In this document: positions 16,427-27,870 of the stretch, piece by piece | Position numbering within the stretch: the first letter of the stretch is position 1 | Layout of the letters: every line of letters starts with the position of its first letter | Assembly (NCBI GenBank): GCA_016186945.1 | Contig: JACPKR010000005.1 | Coordinates: 1 to 61,157, forward strand | DNA: 61,157 nt | From: Deltaproteobacteria bacterium | Lineage (GTDB): Bacteria > Bdellovibrionota_B > Oligoflexia > Oligoflexales > Bog-1112 | Reading direction: 5' to 3' | Notes under the pieces: generated by a model | The model's database searches: none | Told to the model about the DNA's origin: nothing | The model's input: only the letters and a program-made list of their open reading frames with translations | Program-made: the position numbers and the translations under genes

Positions 16427-16556
16427 GTAAGCCACTTGGGGCAAATACGGAGAGGGGGGTTTGGGGGGGCGAGTGAAGCGTCGCCTCCCCCGGATTTCTT
16501 GGAGGAACCAGCTGCGCAGTTTCCTCCAAACCACCTCCTTGCCCCAAGTGGCTTAC
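16427..16556 (+). repeat. R1 element, copy d2 (full length, perfect terminal repeats)
   Basis: This is the reference copy. GTAAGCCACTTGGGGCAA at 16427-16444 is repeated exactly in inverted form at 16539-16556 (18 of 18). Inside are a G-rich left arm, a GCGTCGCCTCCCCC segment, then GGAGGAA, CTGCGCAG, TTCCTCC and AAACCACCTCC. The G-rich left arm is an imperfect complement of the right tail, so the whole 130 bp is one imperfect palindrome. It ends 23 bases before the ATG of the next gene. Confidence 0.95.
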
Positions 16557-16579
16557 ACATTACATTTAAGGGGGGCCGC

Positions 16580-17449
16580 ATGTCTAAGTGCCAAGTTGGG
16601 TTTTTCACTTTGCGAAAAATGTCCTTGCTCCTCTGCCTTATTTCATTTTCTCCTCAGTCGCTTGCCAGTGGCATGTTTGCCCATAGCATTATGGGAAAAT
16701 TTGCAGTCGCCAGGTTGAAAAGTTTTAAGCATAAGATGTTTTTGAAATTGAACTATACCGCCTACCAAAATGGAGTCATTTATCCAGATGTAGGCTACCA
16801 ATCTAAATTGAAGGTAGATTGGGGGGAGTGGAACCACTTTGCCACCTTTTTAAATGCATACATGCGTCACATACGCAATCGTTGTGCAGGAAATATGGGT
16901 TCTCTGCATTGTCACAAAATGCTAGCCCACTACATGGGAAGCTTTACTCACTCAGTTTCAGACTTCAATTTCGACCATTATTTTGTCACCGCAGTGGCGA
17001 AACATACCTTCGGTGGTGATATGACCAAGGCTCAGACATACACGGATTCCCACATGGATGTCATTGTGCTGACTGAGCATAGATTTCATATTATGCCTTT
17101 GAGGCCATGGGCACCTTATGCGGATCTCTTTGAAGTCTATAAATCCAGGAATAAGCCCGTGCCTTATGAAGAAATAAAAAGGTGTGTGAACAGTTGGGTT
17201 CTTACAAGAGAGGCTTTCACCAGTATGGCAGGAATTGTGGCTCATCCTTTGAAATTTGAATCTCCGTGGGCAGCCAAAAATTACATGACGGCAAAAGGGG
17301 GGGTGTACGACACTGCAAAGGTGGTCGCCGGGTTTTTGGACCAAATGTGGAAAATTCTGGAGGAGGAATCATTCTTCAAGTATTACCCAAAAGTTCGTTA
17401 CACAGGCCACTGGCCCCGTGTTTCCATCGAGGTTCTTAAGGCTGGTTGA
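16580..17449 (+). CDS. Secreted zinc-dependent phospholipase C-like protein
   Basis: A signal peptide ends near residues 28-30 (S-P-Q-S-L-A-S). The mature part shows features of the zinc phospholipase C / S1-P1 nuclease fold: an early A-H-S-I-M-G-K-F, then N-G-V-I-Y-P-D, then a helix H-K-M-L-A-H-Y-M-G-S-F-T-H-S-V-S-D-F-N-F-D rich in possible zinc ligands, and a later D-S-H-M-D. I infer a secreted metallo-hydrolase acting on phospholipid or phosphate esters; the match is by eye. The ATG at 16580 follows AAGGGGGG. The upstream frame is repeat sequence and not part of the gene. Confidence 0.55.
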   Translation: MSKCQVGFFTLRKMSLLLCLISFSPQSLASGMFAHSIMGKFAVARLKSFKHKMFLKLNYTAYQNGVIYPDVGYQSKLKVDWGEWNHFATFLNAYMRHIRNRCAGNMGSLHCHKMLAHYMGSFTHSVSDFNFDHYFVTAVAKHTFGGDMTKAQTYTDSHMDVIVLTEHRFHIMPLRPWAPYADLFEVYKSRNKPVPYEEIKRCVNSWVLTREAFTSMAGIVAHPLKFESPWAAKNYMTAKGGVYDTAKVVAGFLDQMWKILEEESFFKYYPKVRYTGHWPRVSIEVLKAG

Positions 17450-17455
17450 TGGAGG

Positions 17456-17610
17456 GAGCCACTTGGGGCAAATAGGGAGAGGGGGGGGGTTGGGGGGGCG
17501 AGGGAAAAGCCTGCCCTGAGCAAAGCGAAGGGTCGCTCCCCCAAGGGATTTCTTGGAGGAACCAGCTGCGCAGTTTCCTCCAAACCACCTCCTTGCCCCA
17601 AATGCCTTAC
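17456..17610 (+). repeat. R1 element, copy e (full length, 155 bp)
   Basis: The left end is AGCCACTTGGGGCAAATAGG and the right end TTGCCCCAAATGCCTTAC. Compared with d2 it carries an extra about 25 bp (CCTGCCCTGAGCAAAGCGAA, then GGGTCGC) between the G-rich arm and the hairpin. It starts 7 bases after the preceding stop codon. A further short fragment (GTGGTTTGGAGGAATTATT) follows at 17618-17636. Confidence 0.92.
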
Positions 17611-17722
17611 GGGTTACGTGGTTTGGAGGAATTATTATTGAAGTTTGGCAGCATTTTTACTACAGTCCACCGCAAATCTCTCAAGAGAGAATCTCCCGTT
17701 AACTTAACTTAAAGGTGATCAC

Positions 17723-18580
17723 ATGAAAAACATGAAATCTATTAGACTTAGACTCATTTCCGGCGCCCTCTCATTATCTCTCCTTGCGGGGCATGCCGAA
17801 ACTTCCCGAGCCACTCCAGGAGGCTCCCCGACAGATGGTATCGACCCCATGACGCTAGCAACGACAGTAGCAGCGGTGACACTTTTTACATGCTGGGCCT
17901 TTGGAAGACTGTGCGCGCGTCCTTCAAACCCTCAAGGTCCTCAACCTGCTGGGCCCACAAGGGCACTGACAACAACTTTGCTGATTCGAAATTTGCGGAC
18001 GAACATTCTCACACTTCACACGTTGGGCGGAGGTGGGGGAGCAGCTGGTGCTGCAGCGGCAGCCACCGGCGACATTTTTGATCCGCTCCTTGCCGCTTTG
18101 GCTAACGGTGGTGGTGCTGAAATCAACGTAGCAGCTGTTGAAGCCTGGGTTGAAGAGCATGGTAACGAACTTGTGGCAGCTGTTCGCCGTGAGGTGGGTC
18201 GCAAATATGCAACAAACGTTCAAAATTGGATCGATGTTACCAGGCAGCTTCTGGAAAACCTTTGCGCGCTGAGTTCGGAAAGAGTGGTTCCTGCTGCCGA
18301 TCTTCGAGGACTTATTCGAGGACTTATTGGGGAACTTAATCAGATTGAGCAAGCGTATAAAGCAGGTCCTGTCGTGACAGCGGATGGTGTGGTCACTAGG
18401 TTTCCTTTTCCTCGGCCGAGAGTAGTGGCAGGAGACTTGATTCCAGGACCAGTCGTCAGAAGTTATCTTGAAGACGACAGACTTCATCAAGATAATAGGC
18501 TGCTTAGGTGGTTCGAACGCGCTAATTTTTCTGCTGCTGATATCGAAAGAGCAAAAATTAGTGGAATACAATTCAAATAG
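17723..18580 (+). CDS. Secreted or membrane-anchored protein of unknown function
   Basis: These 285 residues match no family I know. Residues 1-30 are a signal peptide (S-G-A-L-S-L-S-L-L-A-G-H-A). A possible membrane helix (M-T-L-A-T-T-V-A-A-V-T-L-F-T-C-W-A-F-G) lies at about 43-61. A Gly/Ala-rich linker (about residues 101-115) leads into a predicted helical domain. AAGGTG lies 6-11 bases before the ATG. An inverted repeat TCTC-TCAA-GAGA is in the leader at about 17680. It is flanked by R1 upstream and R3 downstream. Confidence 0.6.
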   Translation: MKNMKSIRLRLISGALSLSLLAGHAETSRATPGGSPTDGIDPMTLATTVAAVTLFTCWAFGRLCARPSNPQGPQPAGPTRALTTTLLIRNLRTNILTLHTLGGGGGAAGAAAAATGDIFDPLLAALANGGGAEINVAAVEAWVEEHGNELVAAVRREVGRKYATNVQNWIDVTRQLLENLCALSSERVVPAADLRGLIRGLIGELNQIEQAYKAGPVVTADGVVTRFPFPRPRVVAGDLIPGPVVRSYLEDDRLHQDNRLLRWFERANFSAADIERAKISGIQFK

Positions 18581-18622
18581 CTAGAGGCTGCGATTGTCTC
18601 GACTCCATCCCCCAAGGGGGCA

Positions 18623-18775
18623 AGGGCCTGTTCATATGAGAAAAGGTTAAGAGAATTTCCGTCATTGCGAGCGAATGCGAGGCAATCCAGGTTGAAATTT
18701 GCCCACCTTGTAAGCGGCAGACAGTTTGGATTGCTTCGTCGGGCTTCGCCCTTCTCGCAATGACGTTATTTTTTA
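18623..18775. repeat. R3 palindromic element, copy 1 (right end lost)
   Basis: It starts AGGGCCTGTTCATATGAG and contains the long imperfect inverted repeat CGTCATTGCGAGC ... GCAATCCAGG and TTTGGATTGCTTCG ... CTCGCAATGACG. The right terminal repeat seen in the copy at 39911-40096 is missing; the M23 gene stop lies at the break. Of the 18581-18775 gap, only 18581-18622 is not repeat. Confidence 0.85.
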
Positions 18776-19798
18776 TCACTGCCAGTAGTGAATTGCGGAT
18801 TGTTTGGTGGGAGGATGTTTTCTCTGCTGAGTGAGGGAGTAGTGTTTGCTTAGTGCTCGCAGGAAACGGACTTTCTTATGAAGGAGCAGGAGGATGAGGA
18901 CTAGAAAGCAGATGATGCCGGCTATAAGACTCAATTTGATAAGAAAGGGAGTTTCTGGGTTTTCGTTTGTGAAGAAGGTTGGGTTCTGAATATTGAGCTT
19001 GGGGTGGAAGCTTTGAGTTAGCGGGGCCTCGGCTTCTGCGAAGTGAGCTTCCTTCACGAACGGAAGTGGGTTCAGGTGATGATTGAAGAGCAGGACTTCA
19101 TAGTGAAGATGAGGTCCGGTGACCCGCCCTGTGTTACCGACGGCTGCGATGAGTTCCCCTCGTTTTACTTTCTGACCGGACGTTACATAGAACTTGTTGA
19201 GGTGTGCGTATCTTGTTTTGAAGCCAAACTCGTGTCCGATGGAGACCATTTTCCCGTAGGGGCCTTTGCGCGTGGCGTAGTTAATCGTCCCCGCAGCGGC
19301 GGCATAGATTGGGGTTCCTATATTGGCTACGATGTCCAACCCTTTGTGAAACTGCTTTCCACCTGTAATAGGGGAAATCCGGATACCAAAGTCGCTATTG
19401 ATTGCCCCATGTGTGGGGAGGAGAGAGGGGATGGAATTGGCTCTTCTATGGCTGAGTTGGATGATGTCACGCATGTGATCCAGATGGCCAAGGATGCTGT
19501 TCATATTTTGCAGGGGGTGGGGCAAGGGGGAAAGGCCTGGCGCTTCGAAGGGATCGAATGTTGGAAACTCCTCGTTGTTGAAGGCCAAGCTTTCCGAGCC
19601 AAGTGCTTCCAAAGACAAGCGTGCCATCTCTAAGCGTCTGGCTAGCAAAGACAGCTCGGACGTCATCATTTGATTCACACTCAATATCTGATTTTTGTTT
19701 TGCTGAAGCGAAACGACATAGAGAGAAAGATGGAACAGTAAAGCTCCGAGGCAAAATACGGAAAGGTAGGTGATGAGTGCTTTTGTCTTTTCCACCAA
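18776..19798 (-). CDS. M23 (LytM-type) peptidase with two membrane segments
   Basis: This is a zinc metallo-endopeptidase or amidase activator acting on peptidoglycan. The 340 residues begin with an N-terminal membrane helix (about residues 10-30), followed by a coiled stretch, then the LytM domain at about 130-250 with F-H-K-G-L-D (zinc ligands H and D) and G-P-H-L-H-Y-E (H-x-H). All ligands are present, so it should be active. Unusually, a second hydrophobic helix (L-I-A-G-I-I-C-F-L-V-L-I-L-L-L-L) follows the domain near residue 300 and a basic tail ends the chain, so the domain is tethered at both ends. Confidence 0.88.
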   Translation of the reverse strand: MVEKTKALITYLSVFCLGALLFHLSLYVVSLQQNKNQILSVNQMMTSELSLLARRLEMARLSLEALGSESLAFNNEEFPTFDPFEAPGLSPLPHPLQNMNSILGHLDHMRDIIQLSHRRANSIPSLLPTHGAINSDFGIRISPITGGKQFHKGLDIVANIGTPIYAAAAGTINYATRKGPYGKMVSIGHEFGFKTRYAHLNKFYVTSGQKVKRGELIAAVGNTGRVTGPHLHYEVLLFNHHLNPLPFVKEAHFAEAEAPLTQSFHPKLNIQNPTFFTNENPETPFLIKLSLIAGIICFLVLILLLLHKKVRFLRALSKHYSLTQQRKHPPTKQSAIHYWQ

Positions 19799-19827
19799 CG
19801 AACCTATGCTTTAACCTTTTCAAGCAT

Positions 19828-19994
19828 ATAGTATTTAGGAAAAAAGAATTTGTGGAGAGGACCTTTTTTGAAAAAAAGTTCCCCTCCACGCCTCCCCCCA
19901 AAAAACTTTAGATATTGAAGTTTTTGAAAAGGGGCTTGGGGAAATAACTTTTTTCAAAAAGTTTGTCCCCAAATTGATTATCTTGAACACTATA
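19828..19994. repeat. R2 element, copy D (full length)
   Basis: ATAGTATTTAGGAAAAAAGA at the left and TTGATTATCTTGAACACTAT at the right, TA-flanked. The middle contains GGACC, the T-rich and A-rich arms, and CCCCTCCACGCCTCCCCCCA. It fills most of the gap between the M23 and SCO1 genes. Confidence 0.92.
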
Positions 19995-20053
19995 GTTGTC
20001 GGCACTTACGATTTTTTATTTAGGAGTGGAATAGGATTCTTTTGTCTGCCAAT

Positions 20054-20647
20054 TTAGGACAGGGGGGGATTATGACGCAGTCGTTGGACGTCTTTCTTTA
20101 ATTTTGTCATATCCTTGTCGTTATGGCTGTCATAGTAGCCACGAATTGTCATTTTTTGATCAATCAGTATCAATTTAGTGGAATGCAAATCAGCGTGTTC
20201 CCCCATACCGACTTTCAGTTGGTCTTGGGCGAACGCTACGATGTTTGCTTCATCACCGGTGAGAAACGACCATTTGTCGGGGAGAGCATGGTAGTTTTCC
20301 GCATATTGGAGAAGGACTTCAGGGGAATCGGTATCGGGGTCGACCGTAATGGAGATGAGGTTTACTTCTGATGCATTTACGAAGCTTTCCTGCAGTTCCG
20401 CCATTTTTTGGCTCATGATAGGACAGGGACCTTGGCAGCTTGTGAAGAAGAAGTTAATGACGAGGATTTTGTCACGCATGTTTTCCAGGTTGAAAGGCTC
20501 GCCTTTTTGATTCACGAGAGAGAGGGAAGAAATCTTACCATGTTCGCCCAATTCAACCGGTTGAATGCCATCTTCCTGTTCTGAGAAAAAATAAAGCAGA
20601 CCGGCGATACCAGCGATGATGAATAGATAAAATAGACTTCGTTTCAT
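20054..20647 (-). CDS. SCO1/SenC family copper chaperone
   Basis: This membrane-anchored thioredoxin-fold protein assembles the CuA site of cytochrome c oxidase. From the ATG at 20647 (preceded by GAGGG) the chain is 197 residues. It has an N-terminal helix (Y-L-F-I-I-A-G-I-A-G-L-L-Y-F), then F-F-F-T-S-C71-Q-G-P-C75-P and a downstream H155 in A-D-L-H-S-T-K: the C-x3-C plus His copper ligands of the family. The longer frame up to 20797 overlaps the upstream gene and is not used. It is the last gene of an lptG / binding protein / SCO1 operon. It implies an aerobic terminal oxidase elsewhere. Confidence 0.93.
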   Translation of the reverse strand: MKRSLFYLFIIAGIAGLLYFFSEQEDGIQPVELGEHGKISSLSLVNQKGEPFNLENMRDKILVINFFFTSCQGPCPIMSQKMAELQESFVNASEVNLISITVDPDTDSPEVLLQYAENYHALPDKWSFLTGDEANIVAFAQDQLKVGMGEHADLHSTKLILIDQKMTIRGYYDSHNDKDMTKLKKDVQRLRHNPPLS

Positions 20648-20663
20648 ATGACCCTCGTGTTGG

Positions 20664-22448
20664 CTAAAAATAGGGGACCTGTTCAATTTGTCCTGTCCCC
20701 GTTTTCGAGGGCATGATCGTATAATTTTTAAACTCCTTGCGCAACAGGGCTGCGCGCACTCTAAAAAAAAGCGGGAGAGAGGGAAGCTCGGCGGCATATT
20801 TTATTTGAAGAGAAGCATGGAGTTTCTTCCTTTTGTCGAAAGGCAGCGTTGTATCCAGTTGGGAGATAAGGTTATCCACCTCGGTGTCATTCCAAGCGCT
20901 TGTGTTGAGGCCACTATAGCTATTTCTCACGGACGGGATGGCAGAGGAGTGGAACGTTTCGCGCATGGATTGATAGGGGCTGAGGTGCCAAGCGTAAAGA
21001 GCCATACCGGGGAACTGGCGCTTTCCTACCGCGTCTCGAAATCGGTTCAAGGGCAGGAGTACAACGGAAACTTTCACGCCAAGTTCGCCCCACGTCTTTG
21101 CCAGGTAGTGGGCGAAGGATTCACGGAGCTTGTCTTGGATCGTCCACAATTCAAATGTGAGTTTACGGCCGTTTTTTTCCCTGATGCCATCCTGCCCTGG
21201 TACCCAGTGGGAGGCTGACAGTAAGGTTCGAGCCTTGGGCAGGGAAAATTCATAGAAGGCGGCATTTTCATCAAAATAGGGGCTTTGCGGATGGCAAAAG
21301 GACAAGGCGGGAATGGCCCACTCTTCAAGGATTTGGGAAATCAACACATCCTTGTCAATTGCAAAAGCAAGGGCACGTCTAACTTGCACGTCTCGAAAGA
21401 CAGGGTTTTGTAAATTGAAGTCTATGTGTTCGAAGAATTGAGTCTCTCCTACTGTAATGTCGTGCTGTATGTCTTTTGAAGTTTCCAAAGATCGGAAGAA
21501 CTCCAGGTTGTCATCCCAAACGACATGGGAGGGGATGAGATCAAACCCGCCCAAAAGGGACTTACTCAAAAACGGAGCAGAGCTGGGAAACATGTGTACG
21601 TCGATCTGTTGAAAGGGAAAGGGGCTGCGTCCATGCTCATTGGCAGACAGCGTAAGTGTTTTGCTTGCATGTCTGAGGGAGTAGGGGCCGTTGTAAAGAC
21701 CGGGAAGAGTTGGGTCAGTGACAAAAAAGCTCTGGGTGAGGTAAGAATGCCAGGAGTTTGCCTTATCCCAGAGAACCTTTTCCAGGTGCCGAGGGACAAG
21801 GAATAGTTCTGTGACATTCCGAAGAGGTTCACCGCTTACGTTCATCATAATCTTAAAGGTGCGTTTGTCTTCGACGACAATATCCTCGATAGCATCAGGA
21901 AAGCGTGAGGGCCTGTTTTCCTTGCGAGCTTGCCTGGCAAGGTCCCATGTCAAGAGAAGGTCATCGGTAGTAACGGGAGTGCCATCGTCCCAGAAGGAGT
22001 TCGGGGAAAGGTTGAAGCTAAGCTCGAGGGCTTCACTGTCTCCCTTCTCGACGATCTTAAGTCGTTTATTTGCAAGTGAAGGAACTTCAGAGCAAAGACC
22101 GCACTTCCACTGCCATTTTGCGTTGAGGAACAGAAGGGGTGTGTGGAGGAGATCGTCAACGAAGGAGGCAGCTTCTTCCTTTTCCTGGAGAGGGTGAGAA
22201 GCTTGAAAGGTGCCCTGAAGGCCAATCGTCAGGGAGCGACTTTGTCCAAGCGAAGATATGGCTATCAGACAGATTAAGCCACTCAGGGCAAGGAGGTGGT
22301 TTGGAGGAACCTGCGCAGCTCGTTCCTCCAAGAAATTCCTGGGGAGCGACCCTTCGCTTTGCTCAGGGCAGGCTTTTCCCTCGCCCCTCCAAACCCCCGT
22401 CTCCCTATTTGCCCCAAGTGGCTTACGCATTATAGGAAACGATTTCAT
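20664..22448 (-). CDS. Extracellular solute-binding protein (family 5, peptide type) with R1-encoded N-terminus
   Basis: This is an SBP_bac_5 protein of the OppA/DppA/NikA kind: A-F-A-I-D-K-D-V-L-I, a long two-lobed layout and a C-terminal A-A-E-L-P-S-L-P-L-F-F-R. The ATG at 22448 overlaps the lptG stop by 4 bases (ATGA), which strongly supports this start. After seven codons (M-K-S-F-P-I-M) the frame enters an R1 element, reads through it for about 51 codons (including G-E-G-K-A-C-P-E-Q-S-E-G), and leaves into a hydrophobic signal segment (S-G-L-I-C-L-I-A-I-S-S-L-G-Q-S). No ATG, GTG or TTG is available between the repeat and that segment. No permease genes are adjacent. Confidence 0.88.
   Translation of the reverse strand: MKSFPIMRKPLGANRETGVWRGEGKACPEQSEGSLPRNFLEERAAQVPPNHLLALSGLICLIAISSLGQSRSLTIGLQGTFQASHPLQEKEEAASFVDDLLHTPLLFLNAKWQWKCGLCSEVPSLANKRLKIVEKGDSEALELSFNLSPNSFWDDGTPVTTDDLLLTWDLARQARKENRPSRFPDAIEDIVVEDKRTFKIMMNVSGEPLRNVTELFLVPRHLEKVLWDKANSWHSYLTQSFFVTDPTLPGLYNGPYSLRHASKTLTLSANEHGRSPFPFQQIDVHMFPSSAPFLSKSLLGGFDLIPSHVVWDDNLEFFRSLETSKDIQHDITVGETQFFEHIDFNLQNPVFRDVQVRRALAFAIDKDVLISQILEEWAIPALSFCHPQSPYFDENAAFYEFSLPKARTLLSASHWVPGQDGIREKNGRKLTFELWTIQDKLRESFAHYLAKTWGELGVKVSVVLLPLNRFRDAVGKRQFPGMALYAWHLSPYQSMRETFHSSAIPSVRNSYSGLNTSAWNDTEVDNLISQLDTTLPFDKRKKLHASLQIKYAAELPSLPLFFRVRAALLRKEFKNYTIMPSKTGTGQIEQVPYF
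22275..22426 (-). repeat. R1 element, copy f (full length, inside a reading frame)
   Basis: This reverse-orientation R1 has ends TAAGCCACTCAGGGCAAGG and TTGCCCCAAGTGGCTTAC, the same inner hairpin (with TCG in place of TGG) and the GAGCGACCCTTCGCTTTGCT insert seen in copy e. It lies wholly within the first 60 codons of the solute-binding protein, with the frame open throughout. Confidence 0.95.
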
Positions 22449-23539
22449 GATTGCTCACGGTGAAGGCCACGAAGTTGCCATGCGACGACTGCTGCTAGCC
22501 AGAAGTTCGCCAGCCAACCTGAGAAAAACGGGTGAAGGTGACCCATGCTGCTAAGTGCTTTACATATGCTGAGAAGGAACCAATAGCTAATTCCAATTGT
22601 AAATGCAATGAGAAGGCTTTTGATTGTTTCTGTCGTACGCTCATGCCGGTATCCGAAGGACAAGCCCAAAAGGCTGATCAGCAAGGCGGCGAGGTGATAG
22701 GCGAGTTTCATGTGCCAGGAAATGCGGTAGTCAAGAACATCAACGCCTGATCGGATTCCGGAGCGAATGAGCTGGGAAATTTCAACTAGGCTCATTTCCA
22801 GGGGGATACGCCTTTCCACTGTAAGTTTCTGTGGCTCGATAGGAAGAGCGAGGCTAAGTTCTTCCAGCTTTTCGACCTTTTCGATCTGTTTGTTGGGATC
22901 GAAGTCAAGAATCTTGACTTCTTTAAGCTTCCAGAGTTTCTGATCGGGAAGGTACTGGGCAAAGCGTGCGTAGGTTGTTTTTGCCGGGGCAAATTGCTCC
23001 GTGAGATCGACAAGCTTAACCCCCTCGAGAGTTCCTGTCTCCTTGTGGAAGGTCTGGAAATTCACAGCCTGGCGTTCCGATCGGACCCAGTGAGCCTCAT
23101 TGCTTAGCCCGATATCTTTCTCCCCTTCAATGAGAACTTGGGTGATATAGCGCGTACGACGAGCAGAGTAGGGGACAACGAATTCCGCGATCCCGTAAGA
23201 GAAAAGGCTCAATGTCAGGCCACCGAGAGCAAGGGGAAGTCCGACTTGCGTAGGACTCATTCCCGCAGCCCTCATTGCGGTAACTTCACCACTCCGGTTT
23301 AACAGGACCATGACGATGACAGATGCGATAAGGGAAGCGATGGGAAGCGCTTGGAAAGTCTCGAAGGGAACCTGTAGTAAATAGTAGCGAAAGACCAGGC
23401 CGGGGTCGGGATTGTAACGATTAAAATATGTCGTAGTTTTGTGGATAAAGTCGAAGAGGATGAACAGAAAAAGGCTTAAGCACAGCGTTGTTGCTGCGAA
23501 TTTATAGTATTCTCTTAAAACATAGCGAAAAAGGATCAT
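22445..23539 (-). CDS. lptG: LPS export ABC permease (LptG/LptF family)
   Basis: This is an inner-membrane component of the Lpt machine that moves LPS to the outer membrane. The 364 residues show three N-terminal helices with the coupling region R-S-G-E-V-T-A-M-R-A-A-G-M-S, a periplasmic beta-jellyroll domain in the middle, and three C-terminal helices. The N-terminal L-F-R-Y-V-L-R-E-Y is typical. LptG is preferred over LptF mainly on length and the single-gene context. It is first in the operon with the solute-binding protein and SCO1. Confidence 0.9.
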   Translation of the reverse strand: MILFRYVLREYYKFAATTLCLSLFLFILFDFIHKTTTYFNRYNPDPGLVFRYYLLQVPFETFQALPIASLIASVIVMVLLNRSGEVTAMRAAGMSPTQVGLPLALGGLTLSLFSYGIAEFVVPYSARRTRYITQVLIEGEKDIGLSNEAHWVRSERQAVNFQTFHKETGTLEGVKLVDLTEQFAPAKTTYARFAQYLPDQKLWKLKEVKILDFDPNKQIEKVEKLEELSLALPIEPQKLTVERRIPLEMSLVEISQLIRSGIRSGVDVLDYRISWHMKLAYHLAALLISLLGLSFGYRHERTTETIKSLLIAFTIGISYWFLLSICKALSSMGHLHPFFSGWLANFWLAAVVAWQLRGLHREQS

Positions 23540-23560
23540 CGAATTATTCTAAGTAGGGAA

Positions 23561-23605
23561 TTGGAGGAACCAGCTGCGCAGTTTCCTCCAAACCACCTCC
23601 TTGCC
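23561..23605 (+). repeat. R1 core, copy g
   Basis: Hairpin GGAGGAA, CTGCGCAG, TTCCTCC with the tail AAACCACCTCCTTGCC, without terminal repeats. It lies between the HU and lptG genes, in the probable leader of lptG. Confidence 0.92.
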
Positions 23606-23627
23606 GAGGTTTTTCGCCCCAGAGGGG

Positions 23628-23912
23628 TTAAACGCGTTGTTTGCCGATGGTGTCTTTTAAAGCAGCTCCGGCTCTGAAGACGGGGACTGTGCGAGAAGGG
23701 ATCTTTATGGATGCACCCGTTTGGGGGTTGCGGCCTGTTCGAGCTTTTCGTTTTGCTGTGGCAAACGTTCCAAATCCAACAATCTTTACGCCTTCTTTTT
23801 TTCTCATGTTTTTTGTAACAGTGGAGAGGAAAGCAGAGAGCCAGCGCTCGCTATCCGCCTTGGTTTGACCCGTAGATTTGGCAAGAGTGTCGATGAGTTC
23901 AGCTCGATTCAT
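23628..23912 (-). CDS. HU/IHF-family DNA-bending protein
   Basis: This 94-residue dimeric nucleoid protein has an M-N-R-A-E-L-I-D-T-L-A N-terminal helix, G-F-G-T-F in the saddle, the DNA-binding arm R-T-G-R-N-P-Q-T-G and the terminal F-R-A-G-A-A-L-K-D. HU and IHF cannot be told apart safely here. AGGAG lies 8 bases before the ATG. Confidence 0.96.
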   Translation of the reverse strand: MNRAELIDTLAKSTGQTKADSERWLSAFLSTVTKNMRKKEGVKIVGFGTFATAKRKARTGRNPQTGASIKIPSRTVPVFRAGAALKDTIGKQRV

Positions 23913-24126
23913 TTGGTGACTCCTAAAAAAATTAACTGTACGCAGGTGGGCCTAACCCCAACCCTTTCAACCGAAACAAGGCACAATATAAAAAAGTTAT
24001 CACGAAAAACACCAACTGCAAGCAAATTTATCAGACGTTATACGAATTTGTCCGTCAGCTTGTCTTGCTTAGTCCCTTTCCCCCCTTTCCCCTCACCTGG
24101 GGCGAAATGACAGAGGTGTTAATCCT

Positions 24127-24435
24127 ATGGTATTCTTTAGGAAGAAGAAACTCCTCATTGGTGCGTTGCTCCCTGCCTTCAACTTTAATTTTGAGAGTAT
24201 TAAAGTGAAAATTGTAAAAATCATCAAAGCACATCGTAATGCCTCAGAGGACGAAATCAAAAGTTTTATCTATCGTAATCTCTCACAGGAGATGATCAAT
24301 GGCTTGGAATATGACGATCCCAAGACAATTTCAAGGGCCTTGAAATTATTTGGGATCGATCCAAAGGCGGTGAATCCAGAAGAAAAAGAAGCTAAGAATC
24401 TGGACCTCAGGAGTTCTTCGAGCAAAGAGACTTAG
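24127..24435 (+). CDS. Hypothetical protein, 102 aa
   Basis: I recognise no family. A basic, hydrophobic N-terminus (F-F-R-K-K-K-L-L-I-G-A-L-L) is followed by a helical region that may hold two short helical motifs (S-E-D-E-I-K-S-F-I-Y-R-N-L and D-P-K-T-I-S-R-A-L-K-L-F-G-I), then a polar tail. AGAGGTG precedes the ATG. It is convergent with fadA, leaving 2 bases between stop codons. Confidence 0.5.
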   Translation: MVFFRKKKLLIGALLPAFNFNFESIKVKIVKIIKAHRNASEDEIKSFIYRNLSQEMINGLEYDDPKTISRALKLFGIDPKAVNPEEKEAKNLDLRSSSSKET

Positions 24436-24437
24436 GC

Positions 24438-27768
<3,331 letters not shown>

Positions 27769-27870
27769 AAATATACCTCGCGTCGATTCTGATCTTTCCA
27801 ACATTTTCGGAAAGAAGCATTCTACCTAAAATGGTATTAATGGACAATCCTTTGTCTGAGGGGGAAGGGG

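Noticed and set aside
24119-24435. Frame on plus strand as an antisense extension of fadA
   Set aside because: It does not overlap fadA; stop codons are separated by 2 bases and the frame has its own ribosome site.
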